Assembly (NCBI GenBank): GCA_017435905.1
Contig: JAFSEB010000063.1
Coordinates: 1-64,000 of the forward strand
Source: Clostridia bacterium
Lineage (GTDB): Bacteria; Bacillota; Clostridia; Christensenellales; CAG-138
Direction: 5' to 3'
DNA length: 64,000 nucleotides
Every line of letters begins with the position of its first letter. The stretch's first letter is position 1. Under the pieces are notes generated by a model. That model was not told the DNA's origin and did no database searches. It saw only the letters and a list, made by a program, of their open reading frames with translations. The position numbers and the translations under genes are program-made. Positions 57,077-64,000 of the stretch are shown here, piece by piece.

Positions 57077-58609
57077 TTACATCAGCGGTGCAAAAATACG
57101 CAGAATGCTTTGGAGCAGCTGCACAAATCGGGATGCCTCGCAGCTTTCCTTTGTGATGGGGGTGGAATCCTGTGCCACACGGAGAAAATCATCACGCATG
57201 TCCGCAATGATGCTGTCGCCGTAAAAAACGGCGCCGCATTCATAGTGAAGATACAGGCTTCTGTAATCAAGGTTTACCGTGCCCACCGTGGCAATGGTGT
57301 CATCCGACACGAAGGTTTTTGCGTGGTTATAGCCGCCCGTGTATTCATAGATCTTGATGCCGGCGGCGATCAGGTCACGGTAGTAGGAACGGGTAGTCAT
57401 ATGCACAAATTTATTGTCGCCGATCTCCGGCGTCAGAATGCGCACATCCACGCCGCTTTTTGCGGCAAGTGTCAGCGCAAGCACCATCGTATCGTCGATG
57501 ATCAGATACGGCGTGCTGATATAGAGATAATCCTTTGCTGATTGGATGATGTGCAGATATACGTGCTCGCCTGTTTTGTCATCATCAAGGGGCACATCCG
57601 CATAGGGTTGTACAAAGGCGCTGCTTTTAGGTGCTGCGGCGGTTTTTGGGCGAAGGCTGTCAAGGTCATCCTTCTCACCGGAAGCGGACTGCCAAAGCGT
57701 CAAAAAGATGACCGTCAGGTTCCATGCGGCGCTGCCGGTCACGCTTACGGCTGCATCACGCCAGCGGCCGTGTTTTTCACGGCGGTTGATGTATTCGTCT
57801 GCCAAATTCACGCCGCCCGTAAAGGCGATCCTTCCGTCGATCGAAGCGATCTTTCTGTGGTCACGGTTGTTGTGCAGCACGGACAGAACGGGCAAAAACG
57901 GCATAAATACCTGACATTTGATCCCAAAGGAGCGCAGATGATCGGGATAATCCTTAGGCAAAGTCAAAAAACAGCCCATGTCGTCATACATCACACGCAC
58001 ATCGACGCCTTCTGCCGCTTTACGCTTCAGGATTTCGAGGATAGAATTCCACATGACGCCGTCTTCGATGATGAAGTATTCAAGATAAATGTACTTTTCT
58101 GCCGTTTCAAGCGCTTGGAGGAGCGCATCGAAAAAAGTCTCTCCGGAAGGATAATATTTTGTTTCCGAATCGAAGGAAACAGGGAAACCCGCATGGTCGG
58201 AAAGGTAACGGAGCATCGGTCTGCAGGCGGGGAAGGCGGCTTTGGCAGCTTCTTCCGCAGCCGGATCTTTGCTGAAATGGCATGCTTTCTCACGGCTGAT
58301 GCGGTCGAAATGCTGTTTCGCATACAAACTGCCTGTCTGCCGTGTGGCAATAAGGTAAAAAAGCCCGCCAAACACAGGAAAAACCAGCACAAGCAGCAGC
58401 CAGGTGATCTTAAATCCCGGTCGTGATTCTGCGCTGATCACATGCAGGCATACAAGCACGCTGACAAGGGAAAGAAAATGGGAGATCCATTTGGACGCTG
58501 CGTTTCCGGACAGGATGAGGAAAAGAAGGAGTGCCAGCTGCACCACAAGCAGCACGGCGACAAGCAATCGCCGTGCCAATGCCTTTTTGATGGAGTGACG
58601 CTTTTTCAT
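57077..58609 (-). CDS. cls: Cardiolipin synthase
   Basis: The 510-residue membrane enzyme joins two phosphatidylglycerols into cardiolipin. It has two N-terminal membrane segments (RLLVAVLLVVQLALLLFLIL, ITWLLLVLVFPVFGGLFYLI) and two phospholipase D motifs: NNRDHRKIASIDGRIAFTGG and YNHAKTFVSDDTIATVGTVN, each with HxK(x)4D. Length and order fit Firmicute Cls. Confidence 0.93.
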   Translation of the reverse strand: MKKRHSIKKALARRLLVAVLLVVQLALLLFLILSGNAASKWISHFLSLVSVLVCLHVISAESRPGFKITWLLLVLVFPVFGGLFYLIATRQTGSLYAKQHFDRISREKACHFSKDPAAEEAAKAAFPACRPMLRYLSDHAGFPVSFDSETKYYPSGETFFDALLQALETAEKYIYLEYFIIEDGVMWNSILEILKRKAAEGVDVRVMYDDMGCFLTLPKDYPDHLRSFGIKCQVFMPFLPVLSVLHNNRDHRKIASIDGRIAFTGGVNLADEYINRREKHGRWRDAAVSVTGSAAWNLTVIFLTLWQSASGEKDDLDSLRPKTAAAPKSSAFVQPYADVPLDDDKTGEHVYLHIIQSAKDYLYISTPYLIIDDTMVLALTLAAKSGVDVRILTPEIGDNKFVHMTTRSYYRDLIAAGIKIYEYTGGYNHAKTFVSDDTIATVGTVNLDYRSLYLHYECGAVFYGDSIIADMRDDFLRVAQDSTPITKESCEASRFVQLLQSILRIFAPLM

Positions 58610-58622
58610 TGCATGTGTCCTT

Positions 58623-59480
58623 TCAGGAAAGATGCTGGATCCCGATGCCGATGAGACCCGGACCGGTATGGACGCCGAGCGCAGGGCTTACCTGCGTGCG
58701 GATGAAGGAACGCGCGCCGGCGATCAATCCGGAAAGCTGCGCTTCAAAGTGGGCAGCAAGCTCCGGAACGCCGCCGTGGGCAATGGCCATGTGGTATGCA
58801 TTTCCTTTTTTGGCATAGGAAACGGCGTTTTCAATGGCGGTTTTATATGCCCGAGCAGCGCCCCGTGCTTTTTGCACGGTATAATATACGCCCTCCTCGT
58901 TGCAGGAAATAACGGGCCTTACATCAAGGATGGAACCGACCGCTGCCGTAACTTTACCGATGCGGCCGCCCTTTGCAAGGTACTCGAGTGTCTGCAGGCA
59001 AAAGAAGACCTTGGTGTTTTTTACGAGTTCACGGAGCCTGCTTTCGATGGTGTTAACATCAAGACCTTCCTGTACCATTTCGGCAGCACGCATCACGGTA
59101 AAACCGGCGCCGATGCCGATGTTTCTTGTATCAATGAGCCTGCAGTCGAGCGTTGGATATTCCGCTGCGCAGATCCGCATCAGGTTGTATGTGCCGCTCA
59201 GCGCACCGGAAATGGTGATGATGAATACCGTTTCATTGCCTTCCGCCTGCAGCGCCGCAAGCGTATTGCGCACGGTTTCCGCTGCGGGCAGGGATGTTTT
59301 GGGAAGCTCAAAGGGAAGGCGGCGGTAGACCTCTTTCGGCGATATGGTAACGCCGTCAAGGTATTCACCCTCCGAAAAACGGACGGAAAGGGGCAAGATG
59401 CGGATGCCGTGCATACGGGCGAAATCCACGGGTACATCCGTGCCGGAATCGGTAAGGATCGCAATGGTGTGCCGGTTCAT
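58623..59480 (-). CDS. DegV-family fatty-acid-binding protein
   Basis: The 285-residue protein shows the DegV pattern: AILTDSGTDVPVDFARMHGI, SEGEYLDGVTISPKEVYRRL, TSLPAAETVRNTLAAL, ITISGALSGTYNLMRICAAE and EYLAKGGRIGKVTAAVGSIL. Related FakB proteins present fatty acids to the kinase FakA; fakA is not in the window. AGGAGG lies 6 nt before ATG 59480. It lies 13 nt upstream of the cls gene on the same strand. Confidence 0.9.
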   Translation of the reverse strand: MNRHTIAILTDSGTDVPVDFARMHGIRILPLSVRFSEGEYLDGVTISPKEVYRRLPFELPKTSLPAAETVRNTLAALQAEGNETVFIITISGALSGTYNLMRICAAEYPTLDCRLIDTRNIGIGAGFTVMRAAEMVQEGLDVNTIESRLRELVKNTKVFFCLQTLEYLAKGGRIGKVTAAVGSILDVRPVISCNEEGVYYTVQKARGAARAYKTAIENAVSYAKKGNAYHMAIAHGGVPELAAHFEAQLSGLIAGARSFIRTQVSPALGVHTGPGLIGIGIQHLS

Positions 59481-59721
59481 TGTATTCCTCCTGCGGAAAA
59501 GAACATTGTCGCCTTTATTATAGGTTTTTCCGGTTTTGCGGCGCAATATCAAACCGGAAATGTTGCATTTGCTTTGCAAAACTTTGATTTTTTGCCAAAG
59601 TTTGAAAAAGCCTGTTTTACATTCCACCGGTTTCGGAGTATACTGTAGGCAATGTTTTTTATCAGAGAAGCCCTGCGCTTTCGAAATTATGATACAAATC
59701 TTACGGAAAAGGGGAAAAACC

Positions 59722-60783
59722 ATGCAGATCAGCATTACCAAAACCACCTGCCCCATGCAGAAACCAGATCCTTCCACGCTTTCCTTCGGTACTGTTTTTT
59801 CCGATCATATGTTTTTGATGGAGTACGATCCCGAACAGGGCTGGCATGATGCCCGTATTGTGCCCTATGCGCCCATCCCTCTTTCTCCCGCCGCTGCGGT
59901 ATTCCATTACGGTGCGGAAGTGTTCGAAGGGCTCAAGGCCTATCGTACTGCGGATGGCAGCGTGCAGATGTTCCGCCCCATGGAAAACCTCAAGCGCATG
60001 AATGACTCTGCAGAGCGCATCTGCCTGCCTCAGTTTGATAAGGAATTTGTGCTTGAAGCCATGCGGCAGCTTGTGGAACTTGATGCGGACTGGGTACCGA
60101 ATGCACCCGGCACATCCCTCTATATTCGCCCCTTCCTGTTTGCAACGGACCCCGATCTTTCCTTGCACGGCATCTCCCATGCCATTTTCTGCATCATCAC
60201 CTCGCCCGTGGGCAGCTATTATAAGGAAGGCATCAACCCCGTGCGCATCATGATCGAAACGGAAGATGTGCGTGCGGTGCGCGGCGGCACCGGCTATGCA
60301 AAGTGCGGCGGCAACTATGCTGCGGCGAACCGTGCCGGCGACAGGGCTGCGAAGAAGGGCTTTTCGCAGGTGCTGTGGCTTGACGGTGTGGAACGCAAGT
60401 ATATTGAAGAAGTCGGAAGCATGAACGTGATGTTCAAGATCGACGGCACCGTTGTAACGCCGAAGCTCACCGGTTCCGTGCTTCCCGGCATTACCCGTAA
60501 AAGCTGCATTGCGCTGCTGAAGGAATGGGGGATCCCCGTGGAAGAACGCCTTCTCAGCGTGGATGAGCTGGTGGAAGCCATGCAGGCAGGCACTCTTGAA
60601 GAAGCTTTCGGTGTGGGTACCGCAGCGGTGGTATCGCCCATCGGCGAGCTCCATTACGGCGACGTGAGCGTAACTGTCAACGGCGGTGAAGTCGGCGCAC
60701 TGACCCGCCGCCTGTATGATGAGATCACCGGCATCCAGTCCGGCAGGATCGAAGATGCCCACGGCTGGGTATATAAAGTATAA
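59722..60783 (+). CDS. ilvE: Branched-chain amino acid aminotransferase
   Basis: The 353-residue class IV PLP enzyme interconverts Leu, Ile, Val and their keto acids. Key segments: VFHYGAEVFEGLKAYRTADG, FRPMENLKRMNDSAERICLP, RGGTGYAKCGGNYAAANRAG with the PLP lysine, VLWLDGVERKYIEEVGSMNV, GSVLPGITRKS and EAFGVGTAAVVSPIGEL. ATG 59722 has AAAGGGG upstream; the open frame upstream is AT-rich and lacks other starts with a ribosome site. Confidence 0.95.
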   Translation: MQISITKTTCPMQKPDPSTLSFGTVFSDHMFLMEYDPEQGWHDARIVPYAPIPLSPAAAVFHYGAEVFEGLKAYRTADGSVQMFRPMENLKRMNDSAERICLPQFDKEFVLEAMRQLVELDADWVPNAPGTSLYIRPFLFATDPDLSLHGISHAIFCIITSPVGSYYKEGINPVRIMIETEDVRAVRGGTGYAKCGGNYAAANRAGDRAAKKGFSQVLWLDGVERKYIEEVGSMNVMFKIDGTVVTPKLTGSVLPGITRKSCIALLKEWGIPVEERLLSVDELVEAMQAGTLEEAFGVGTAAVVSPIGELHYGDVSVTVNGGEVGALTRRLYDEITGIQSGRIEDAHGWVYKV

Positions 60784-60794
60784 ACAAAATAATG

Positions 60795-60829
60795 AAAGCC
60801 GCCTGCAGGGTCTGCAGGCGGCTTTTGTA
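60795..60829. terminator. Terminator between convergent genes
   Basis: AAAGCCGCCTGCAG-GGT-CTGCAGGCGGCTTT forms a 14-bp stem followed by T; the minus-strand gene ends at 60834. Confidence 0.85.
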
Positions 60830-60833
60830 TCCA

Positions 60834-61574
60834 TTAAATCAGGTAAGAACGCATCTCTTCTGCCACAACGGTATCGGGGAACCGGGCGGATGCTTCTTTG
60901 AGCGTTACATCCGGCACGGGACCGCCGCCCCAAAGGTGGGTGCAGATGAGCTGCTTGACGCCTGCCTCCCTTGCAATGCGCCCTGCCTCCGATGCGGTCA
61001 GGTGGGCGCTGACGCCAAATTTTCTGTCTGCATCCGTAAAGCAGGTATCCGCAAGAAGCAGATCTGCACCACGGCAAAGCTCCGCAAGATCTTCACGCCA
61101 GCCCGTATCGCCGGTATAAAAGAGGCAACGCCCCTCGTGGGTGATGGAAAAAGCGTAGGTGGGAACGGGATGGGTCATGCGGTGCAGCGTTACGGTGATA
61201 TCGCCGATCCTTGCACGCAGCTTATCCTGTGCGGCGGTAATGTCAAATACGCCGGATGTGCTCAACAGCCGGAACTCTTCCTCGGGAGAATCCGGTGCGA
61301 TCACCGTAAGCGGCACGGGAACATCCTGCCCGTGGGACTGCAGCTGCTGCAGTGCATAGCGAAGAATGAGCATATCCGCCATGTGGTCGCTGTGCAGGTG
61401 GGAAAGCAGCACCGCATCGATCTTCAGATCTACCTGCAGCTGAAGCAGCCTTGAAAGCGTGCCGCTGCCAAGGTCCAGCAGAAGTTTTCTTCTGCCGCAT
61501 TCAAGAAGATAGCCCGAACAGGCGCCGCCGGGGGCAGGGAAGGGGCCGTATTTTCCAAGTACCGTCAATTTCAT
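60834..61574 (-). CDS. Metallo-beta-lactamase-fold hydrolase (RNase Z-like)
   Basis: The 246-residue protein has the metal motif LLSHLHSDHMADMLILRYAL (HxHxDH), a further DTCFTD-type Asp region (FYTGDTGWREDLAEL) and the C-terminal CTHLW His, all typical of the MBL fold group near RNase Z and arylsulfatases. It starts KLTVLGKYGPFPAPGGACSG. The substrate cannot be told: many such proteins are phosphodiesterases. GGAGG lies 6 nt before ATG 61574. Confidence 0.85.
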   Translation of the reverse strand: MKLTVLGKYGPFPAPGGACSGYLLECGRRKLLLDLGSGTLSRLLQLQVDLKIDAVLLSHLHSDHMADMLILRYALQQLQSHGQDVPVPLTVIAPDSPEEEFRLLSTSGVFDITAAQDKLRARIGDITVTLHRMTHPVPTYAFSITHEGRCLFYTGDTGWREDLAELCRGADLLLADTCFTDADRKFGVSAHLTASEAGRIAREAGVKQLICTHLWGGGPVPDVTLKEASARFPDTVVAEEMRSYLI

Positions 61575-61708
61575 GCGGTTCCTCCGTTCCAAAGGGGAGA
61601 ACCTCCCGCTTTGCCGTTATTTTCTCCGAAAAGATGCTTTACTATTCACATGGAACATGATACCATATCCGTGAGCGGAAAAACATCGTAAAACTGTGAA
61701 AATCCCTG

Positions 61709-61738
61709 TTGACAGGGGTCTTTTTTATGTGTTAAAAT
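61709..61738 (+). promoter_or_regulatory. Promoter of the rplU operon
   Basis: TTGACA (61709-61714) and TAAAAT (61733-61738) are 18 nt apart. Confidence 0.8.
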
Positions 61739-61741
61739 GCT

Positions 61742-61822
61742 TTGGTGAGCCGCTCTGCGACGGCTTTGTAAGCGTGGGTTTTTCCAACGCCGTATCGCGG
61801 GCGAGATTGGTAAGAGGAGGTG
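61742..61822 (+). ncRNA. L21 ribosomal protein leader RNA
   Basis: The leader reads TTGGTGAGCCGCTCTGCGAC, then GGCTTTGTAAGCGTGGG, TTTTTCCAACGCCGTATCGC and GGGCGAGATTGG before AAGAGGAGGTG. This matches from memory the L21 leader of Firmicutes, to which ribosomal protein L21 is thought to bind to repress its operon. Confidence 0.8.
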
Positions 61823-61829
61823 CAGGACA

Positions 61830-62135
61830 ATGTATGCAATTATCCGTACTGGCGGCAAGCAGTATAAGGTAGCGGTTGGTGACGAAGTTCTCGTCGAAAA
61901 ACTCGATGCCGAAGTTGGTGCTGAAGTCGCGTTTGAAGTGCTGATGCTTTGCGGCGAAGAAGGCGTTCAGGTTGGCAAGCCCGTTGTTGAGGGCGTTGCT
62001 GTTAAGGCCGAGGTCGTCGAGCATGGCAAGGGTAAGAAGGTCGTCGTCTTCAAGTATAAGCCCAAGAAGAACATCCGCAAGAAGACCGGTCATCGTCAGC
62101 CGTATACCAAGGTTAAGATCAACGCGATCGGCTAA
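61830..62135 (+). CDS. rplU: 50S ribosomal protein L21
   Basis: The 101-residue protein starts [20 protein letters not shown] and ends [31 protein letters not shown], as in L21. AGGAGGTG precedes the ATG by 8 nt. It binds 23S rRNA in the large subunit and leads the rplU-prp-rpmA operon. Confidence 0.98.
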   Translation: MYAIIRTGGKQYKVAVGDEVLVEKLDAEVGAEVAFEVLMLCGEEGVQVGKPVVEGVAVKAEVVEHGKGKKVVVFKYKPKKNIRKKTGHRQPYTKVKINAIG

Positions 62136-62141
62136 GGTCAT

Positions 62142-62471
62142 ATGACAAAGGTGACTCTTTTCCGCCAAAACGGCAGAATCTGCGGCTTTTCCACGAAAGG
62201 CCACAGCGGCTTTGCAGAGGAAGGGGAAGACATCGTCTGCAGTGCGGTCAGCGCACTGACGCAGACGGCGGTGATGGGTATCACCGAGCTTCTCAAACTT
62301 TCCGCAGCGGTCGAGATCAAGGATGCATGGCTTTACTGCATGCTTGAACGCAACATTGCCGAAGCTGACTGGCAGAAGGCGGAACTCATTTTAGAAACGA
62401 TGGCGTTGGGGCTTTGCTCCATCGCAGATTCCTACAGCGATTACCTCAAGATAATTGATAGGGAGGTGTAA
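62142..62471 (+). CDS. prp: Ribosomal-processing cysteine protease Prp
   Basis: The 109-residue protease has the family core [20 protein letters not shown], with catalytic His and Cys twelve residues apart, and the C-terminal [17 protein letters not shown]. It cuts the N-terminal extension of L27, whose gene follows. The position between rplU and rpmA is conserved. Confidence 0.95.
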   Translation: MTKVTLFRQNGRICGFSTKGHSGFAEEGEDIVCSAVSALTQTAVMGITELLKLSAAVEIKDAWLYCMLERNIAEADWQKAELILETMALGLCSIADSYSDYLKIIDREV

Positions 62472-62475
62472 CACG

Positions 62476-62766
62476 ATGATGAAGATCAATCTTCAGCTTT
62501 TCGCGCACAAAAAGGGCGTAGGTAGCTCCCGCAACGGCCGCGACAGCGAATCCAAGCGTCTCGGGCCCAAGCGTGCTGATGGTCAGTTCGTTCTCGCAGG
62601 CAACATTCTTGTGCGTCAGCGCGGCACTCACTTCCATCCCGGCACCAACGTTGGCATCGGTAAGGATGACACCCTTTATGCGAAGGTCGACGGCGTTGTC
62701 CGTTTCGAGACCAAGCGCATGGGCCGCAAGCAGGTCAGCGTCTACGAAGTAGAAGTTGCCGACTGA
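62476..62766 (+). CDS. rpmA: 50S ribosomal protein L27 with Prp-cleaved extension
   Basis: The 96-residue protein starts [20 protein letters not shown]. The extension before HKKG, with LQLFA at the expected cut site, is the Prp substrate type (consensus LQFFA). [14 protein letters not shown] and [20 protein letters not shown] are typical L27. ATG 62476 has GGGAGGTG 7 nt upstream. Confidence 0.98.
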   Translation: MMKINLQLFAHKKGVGSSRNGRDSESKRLGPKRADGQFVLAGNILVRQRGTHFHPGTNVGIGKDDTLYAKVDGVVRFETKRMGRKQVSVYEVEVAD

Positions 62767-62778
62767 TTTATGCGAAAC

Positions 62779-62815
62779 AAAAAAAGCCTATTCTGAAAAG
62801 AATGGGCTTTTTTTA
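62779..62815 (+). terminator. Terminator of the rplU operon
   Basis: AAAAAGCCTATTCT-GAAA-AGAATGGGCTTTTT has a 9-bp core stem with one G-T pair and A and T tracts. Confidence 0.85.
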
Positions 62816-62845
62816 TCACAGACGGTTTTGTTTGGGGAGGCTCTT

Positions 62846-63598
62846 ATGGAGAAAAAGCAAGGTCTCAGCGCAAATGCGCTCAAGCTGATCGCGATCATTG
62901 CCATGACGGTGGATCATCTTACCTGGGTGATCTTTCCCGGCTATCAGACGGCGCCCGGCATCCTGCTGCTGCACAGCATCGGCCGCATCACCGCACCCAT
63001 TATGTGCTTTTTCATTGCGGAAGGGTATCGGTATACACGCAATATCAAAAAGTATGCGCTGCGGCTGTTTGCTTTTGCGGTCATATCCCACTTTGCCTAT
63101 AACTTTGCCTTTGGCATCCCCCTTGTGCCCTTCAAGACCGGCATACTGAATCAAACGGGCGTGATGTGGGCACTTGCATGGGGTCTTGCTGCCCTTGTGC
63201 TCATGGAAAGCGAAAAGCTGACTACGCTCCAAAAGACCCTTGCGCTTATTGCTATCTGCGTCGTATCGTTCCCGGCGGATTGGAGCTGCATTGCGGTGCT
63301 TGTGATCGTCAGCTTCGGTACCAATCGGGGAAATTTCAAAAAAAAGGCGCTTTGGATGCTCTTTTATGTGGCAATGTATGCGGCGGTATTTTTCTTTGCC
63401 ATCGACAAAACCTACGGCATCCTGCAGATGGCGGTGGTGCTTTCGCTGCCGCTTATTCGCGTGTATAACGGCGAAAGAGGCAAATATCGGGGCATGAAGT
63501 GGCTCTTTTACTGGTATTATCCGCTGCACCTGATCGCATGCGGCATATTGCGGATCCTGCTGCACGGAAATATCGGCGTTCTTGCAGGGGGCATATAG
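62846..63598 (+). CDS. TraX-family membrane protein
   Basis: The 250-residue protein has about eight membrane segments and the TraX pattern: LSANALKLIAIIAMTVDHLT with the conserved Asp-His, GRITAPIMCFFIAEGYRYTR, ISHFAYNFAFG and the C-terminal WLFYWYYPLHLIACGILRIL. TraX proteins are acyltransferase-3-like; F-plasmid TraX acetylates pilin, but the chromosomal Clostridial forms have no known substrate. GGGGAGG precedes ATG 62846 by about 5 nt. Confidence 0.85.
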   Translation: MEKKQGLSANALKLIAIIAMTVDHLTWVIFPGYQTAPGILLLHSIGRITAPIMCFFIAEGYRYTRNIKKYALRLFAFAVISHFAYNFAFGIPLVPFKTGILNQTGVMWALAWGLAALVLMESEKLTTLQKTLALIAICVVSFPADWSCIAVLVIVSFGTNRGNFKKKALWMLFYVAMYAAVFFFAIDKTYGILQMAVVLSLPLIRVYNGERGKYRGMKWLFYWYYPLHLIACGILRILLHGNIGVLAGGI

Positions 63599-63609
63599 AA
63601 ATAAAAATG

Positions 63610-63638
63610 GGGCGGTACTGCTGTACCGCCCGTGTTTT
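63610..63638. terminator. Terminator between convergent genes
   Basis: GGGCGGTAC-TGCT-GTACCGCCC is a 9-bp perfect stem followed by GTGTTTTT; the A-rich upstream side gives T on the minus strand for rsmA. Confidence 0.85.
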
Positions 63639-64000
63639 TATGAATGGATCGATTTTTCCCATGCACCTGCAAGCCGCACGAACGCCTCCGTGGGGAGCGC
63701 TTCTGCCCGTGCGGAAGGGGGAATGCCTGCTTCTGCAAGCAGTGTCTCCGTTTCCTCCTTTGAAAAACCTGCTGCCTTGACGTTGTTGAGCATGGTCTTG
63801 CGGCGCATGGCAAAGGCAGCATCAAGGGCACGGGGCAGGAGGGGAAGGAGCGCAGCATCCTTTTTTCTTGTAAGCAGGATAACGGAGGAGTCCACCTCAG
63901 GCTGCGGATAATAGCTTTGCGGTGACAAAGACATCAGCGGCGAAACATCGTAATAATACCTTGCAAGCACGCTGAGCGGCCCGTATTGCCGGGAAGAGGG
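63638..64000 (-). CDS. rsmA: 16S rRNA dimethyladenosine transferase RsmA/KsgA, C-terminal part
   Basis: The last 120 codons lie in the window and the start is beyond the right edge. The segment GPLSVLARYYYDVSPLMSLS, PQSYYPQPEVDSSVILL and FAMRRKTMLNNVKAAGF match the C-terminal part of KsgA, which dimethylates two adenines near the 3' end of 16S rRNA. Confidence 0.93.
   Translation of the reverse strand, partial: PSSRQYGPLSVLARYYYDVSPLMSLSPQSYYPQPEVDSSVILLTRKKDAALLPLLPRALDAAFAMRRKTMLNNVKAAGFSKEETETLLAEAGIPPSARAEALPTEAFVRLAGAWEKSIHS

Overview
The window is a chromosomal piece of an endospore-forming, low-to-medium GC Firmicute, most likely a gut Clostridia. This rests on the spoIIAA-spoIIAB-sigF operon with a sigma-H-like promoter, yunB, a GerA-type germinant receptor operon, cdaA-cdaR, a rplU-prp-rpmA operon with an L27 N-terminal extension of the Prp-cleaved type, and Shine-Dalgarno sites close to AGGAGG before nearly every gene. 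Genus cannot be assigned from sequence reading alone.

Left part (1-19.5 kb): a cut-off gene, a candidate small RNA, a degenerate AdhE-like dehydrogenase, a stand-alone E2-like acyltransferase, the sporulation sigma-F operon, two exported proteins sharing a C-terminal His/Cys domain (4232-5023 and 9347-10507), yunB, a class A penicillin-binding protein, a family 4-like uracil-DNA glycosylase, the germination receptor operon (with a 53-residue fourth gene at 14836-14997), a DUF3006 protein, cdaA-cdaR and an FAD oxidoreductase. Two small genes here are shorter than usual gene-finding cut-offs but have clear ribosome binding sites.

Surface glycan and membrane part (19.5-31.2 kb): glycosyltransferases, a DUF6625-like protein and a Wzx-type flippase form one tightly packed AT-richer operon in which the first two genes are broken. 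Then come a lipoprotein, an anchored beta-propeller, and a minus-strand operon of an MFS transporter, three tandem 46-47-residue single-pass membrane proteins and a multi-pass protein. A DegT-type aminotransferase and a nitroreductase are each interrupted by one single-base indel.

Transport and thiamine part (31.2-43.4 kb): an ABC transporter of the TrpXYZ type is preceded by a strong promoter, a Phe-rich 38-codon leader and a textbook 1:2, 2:3, 3:4 attenuator. After a MerR-membrane-zinc-ribbon regulator there is a minus-strand thiamine operon (thiSFGHE, a HAD phosphatase, thiD, cytX, thiN) led by two tandem TPP riboswitches, each with its own terminator. The set makes the thiazole and imports the pyrimidine; no thiC is present here.

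Accessory part (43.4-56.9 kb): a broken lipoprotein gene, an XRE repressor, a hairpin-rich non-coding stretch, a large serine recombinase with a TnpW-like protein, a second XRE repressor, and a truncated J-domain gene (remains of a mobile element). Next is a seven-gene minus-strand operon of exported proteins headed by a 58-residue ribbon-helix-helix protein, divergent from a second 58-residue ribbon-helix-helix protein and an AgrC/AgrA-like pair, with repeated operator motifs in both promoters.

Right part (56.9-64 kb): tRNA-Leu(UAA), cardiolipin synthase, DegV, ilvE, a metallo-beta-lactamase-fold protein, the rplU-prp-rpmA operon with an L21 leader, a TraX-like membrane protein and the 3' part of rsmA. 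Five genes carry lesions (four single-base indels, one nonsense codon), so assembly quality should be considered before calling them true pseudogenes.
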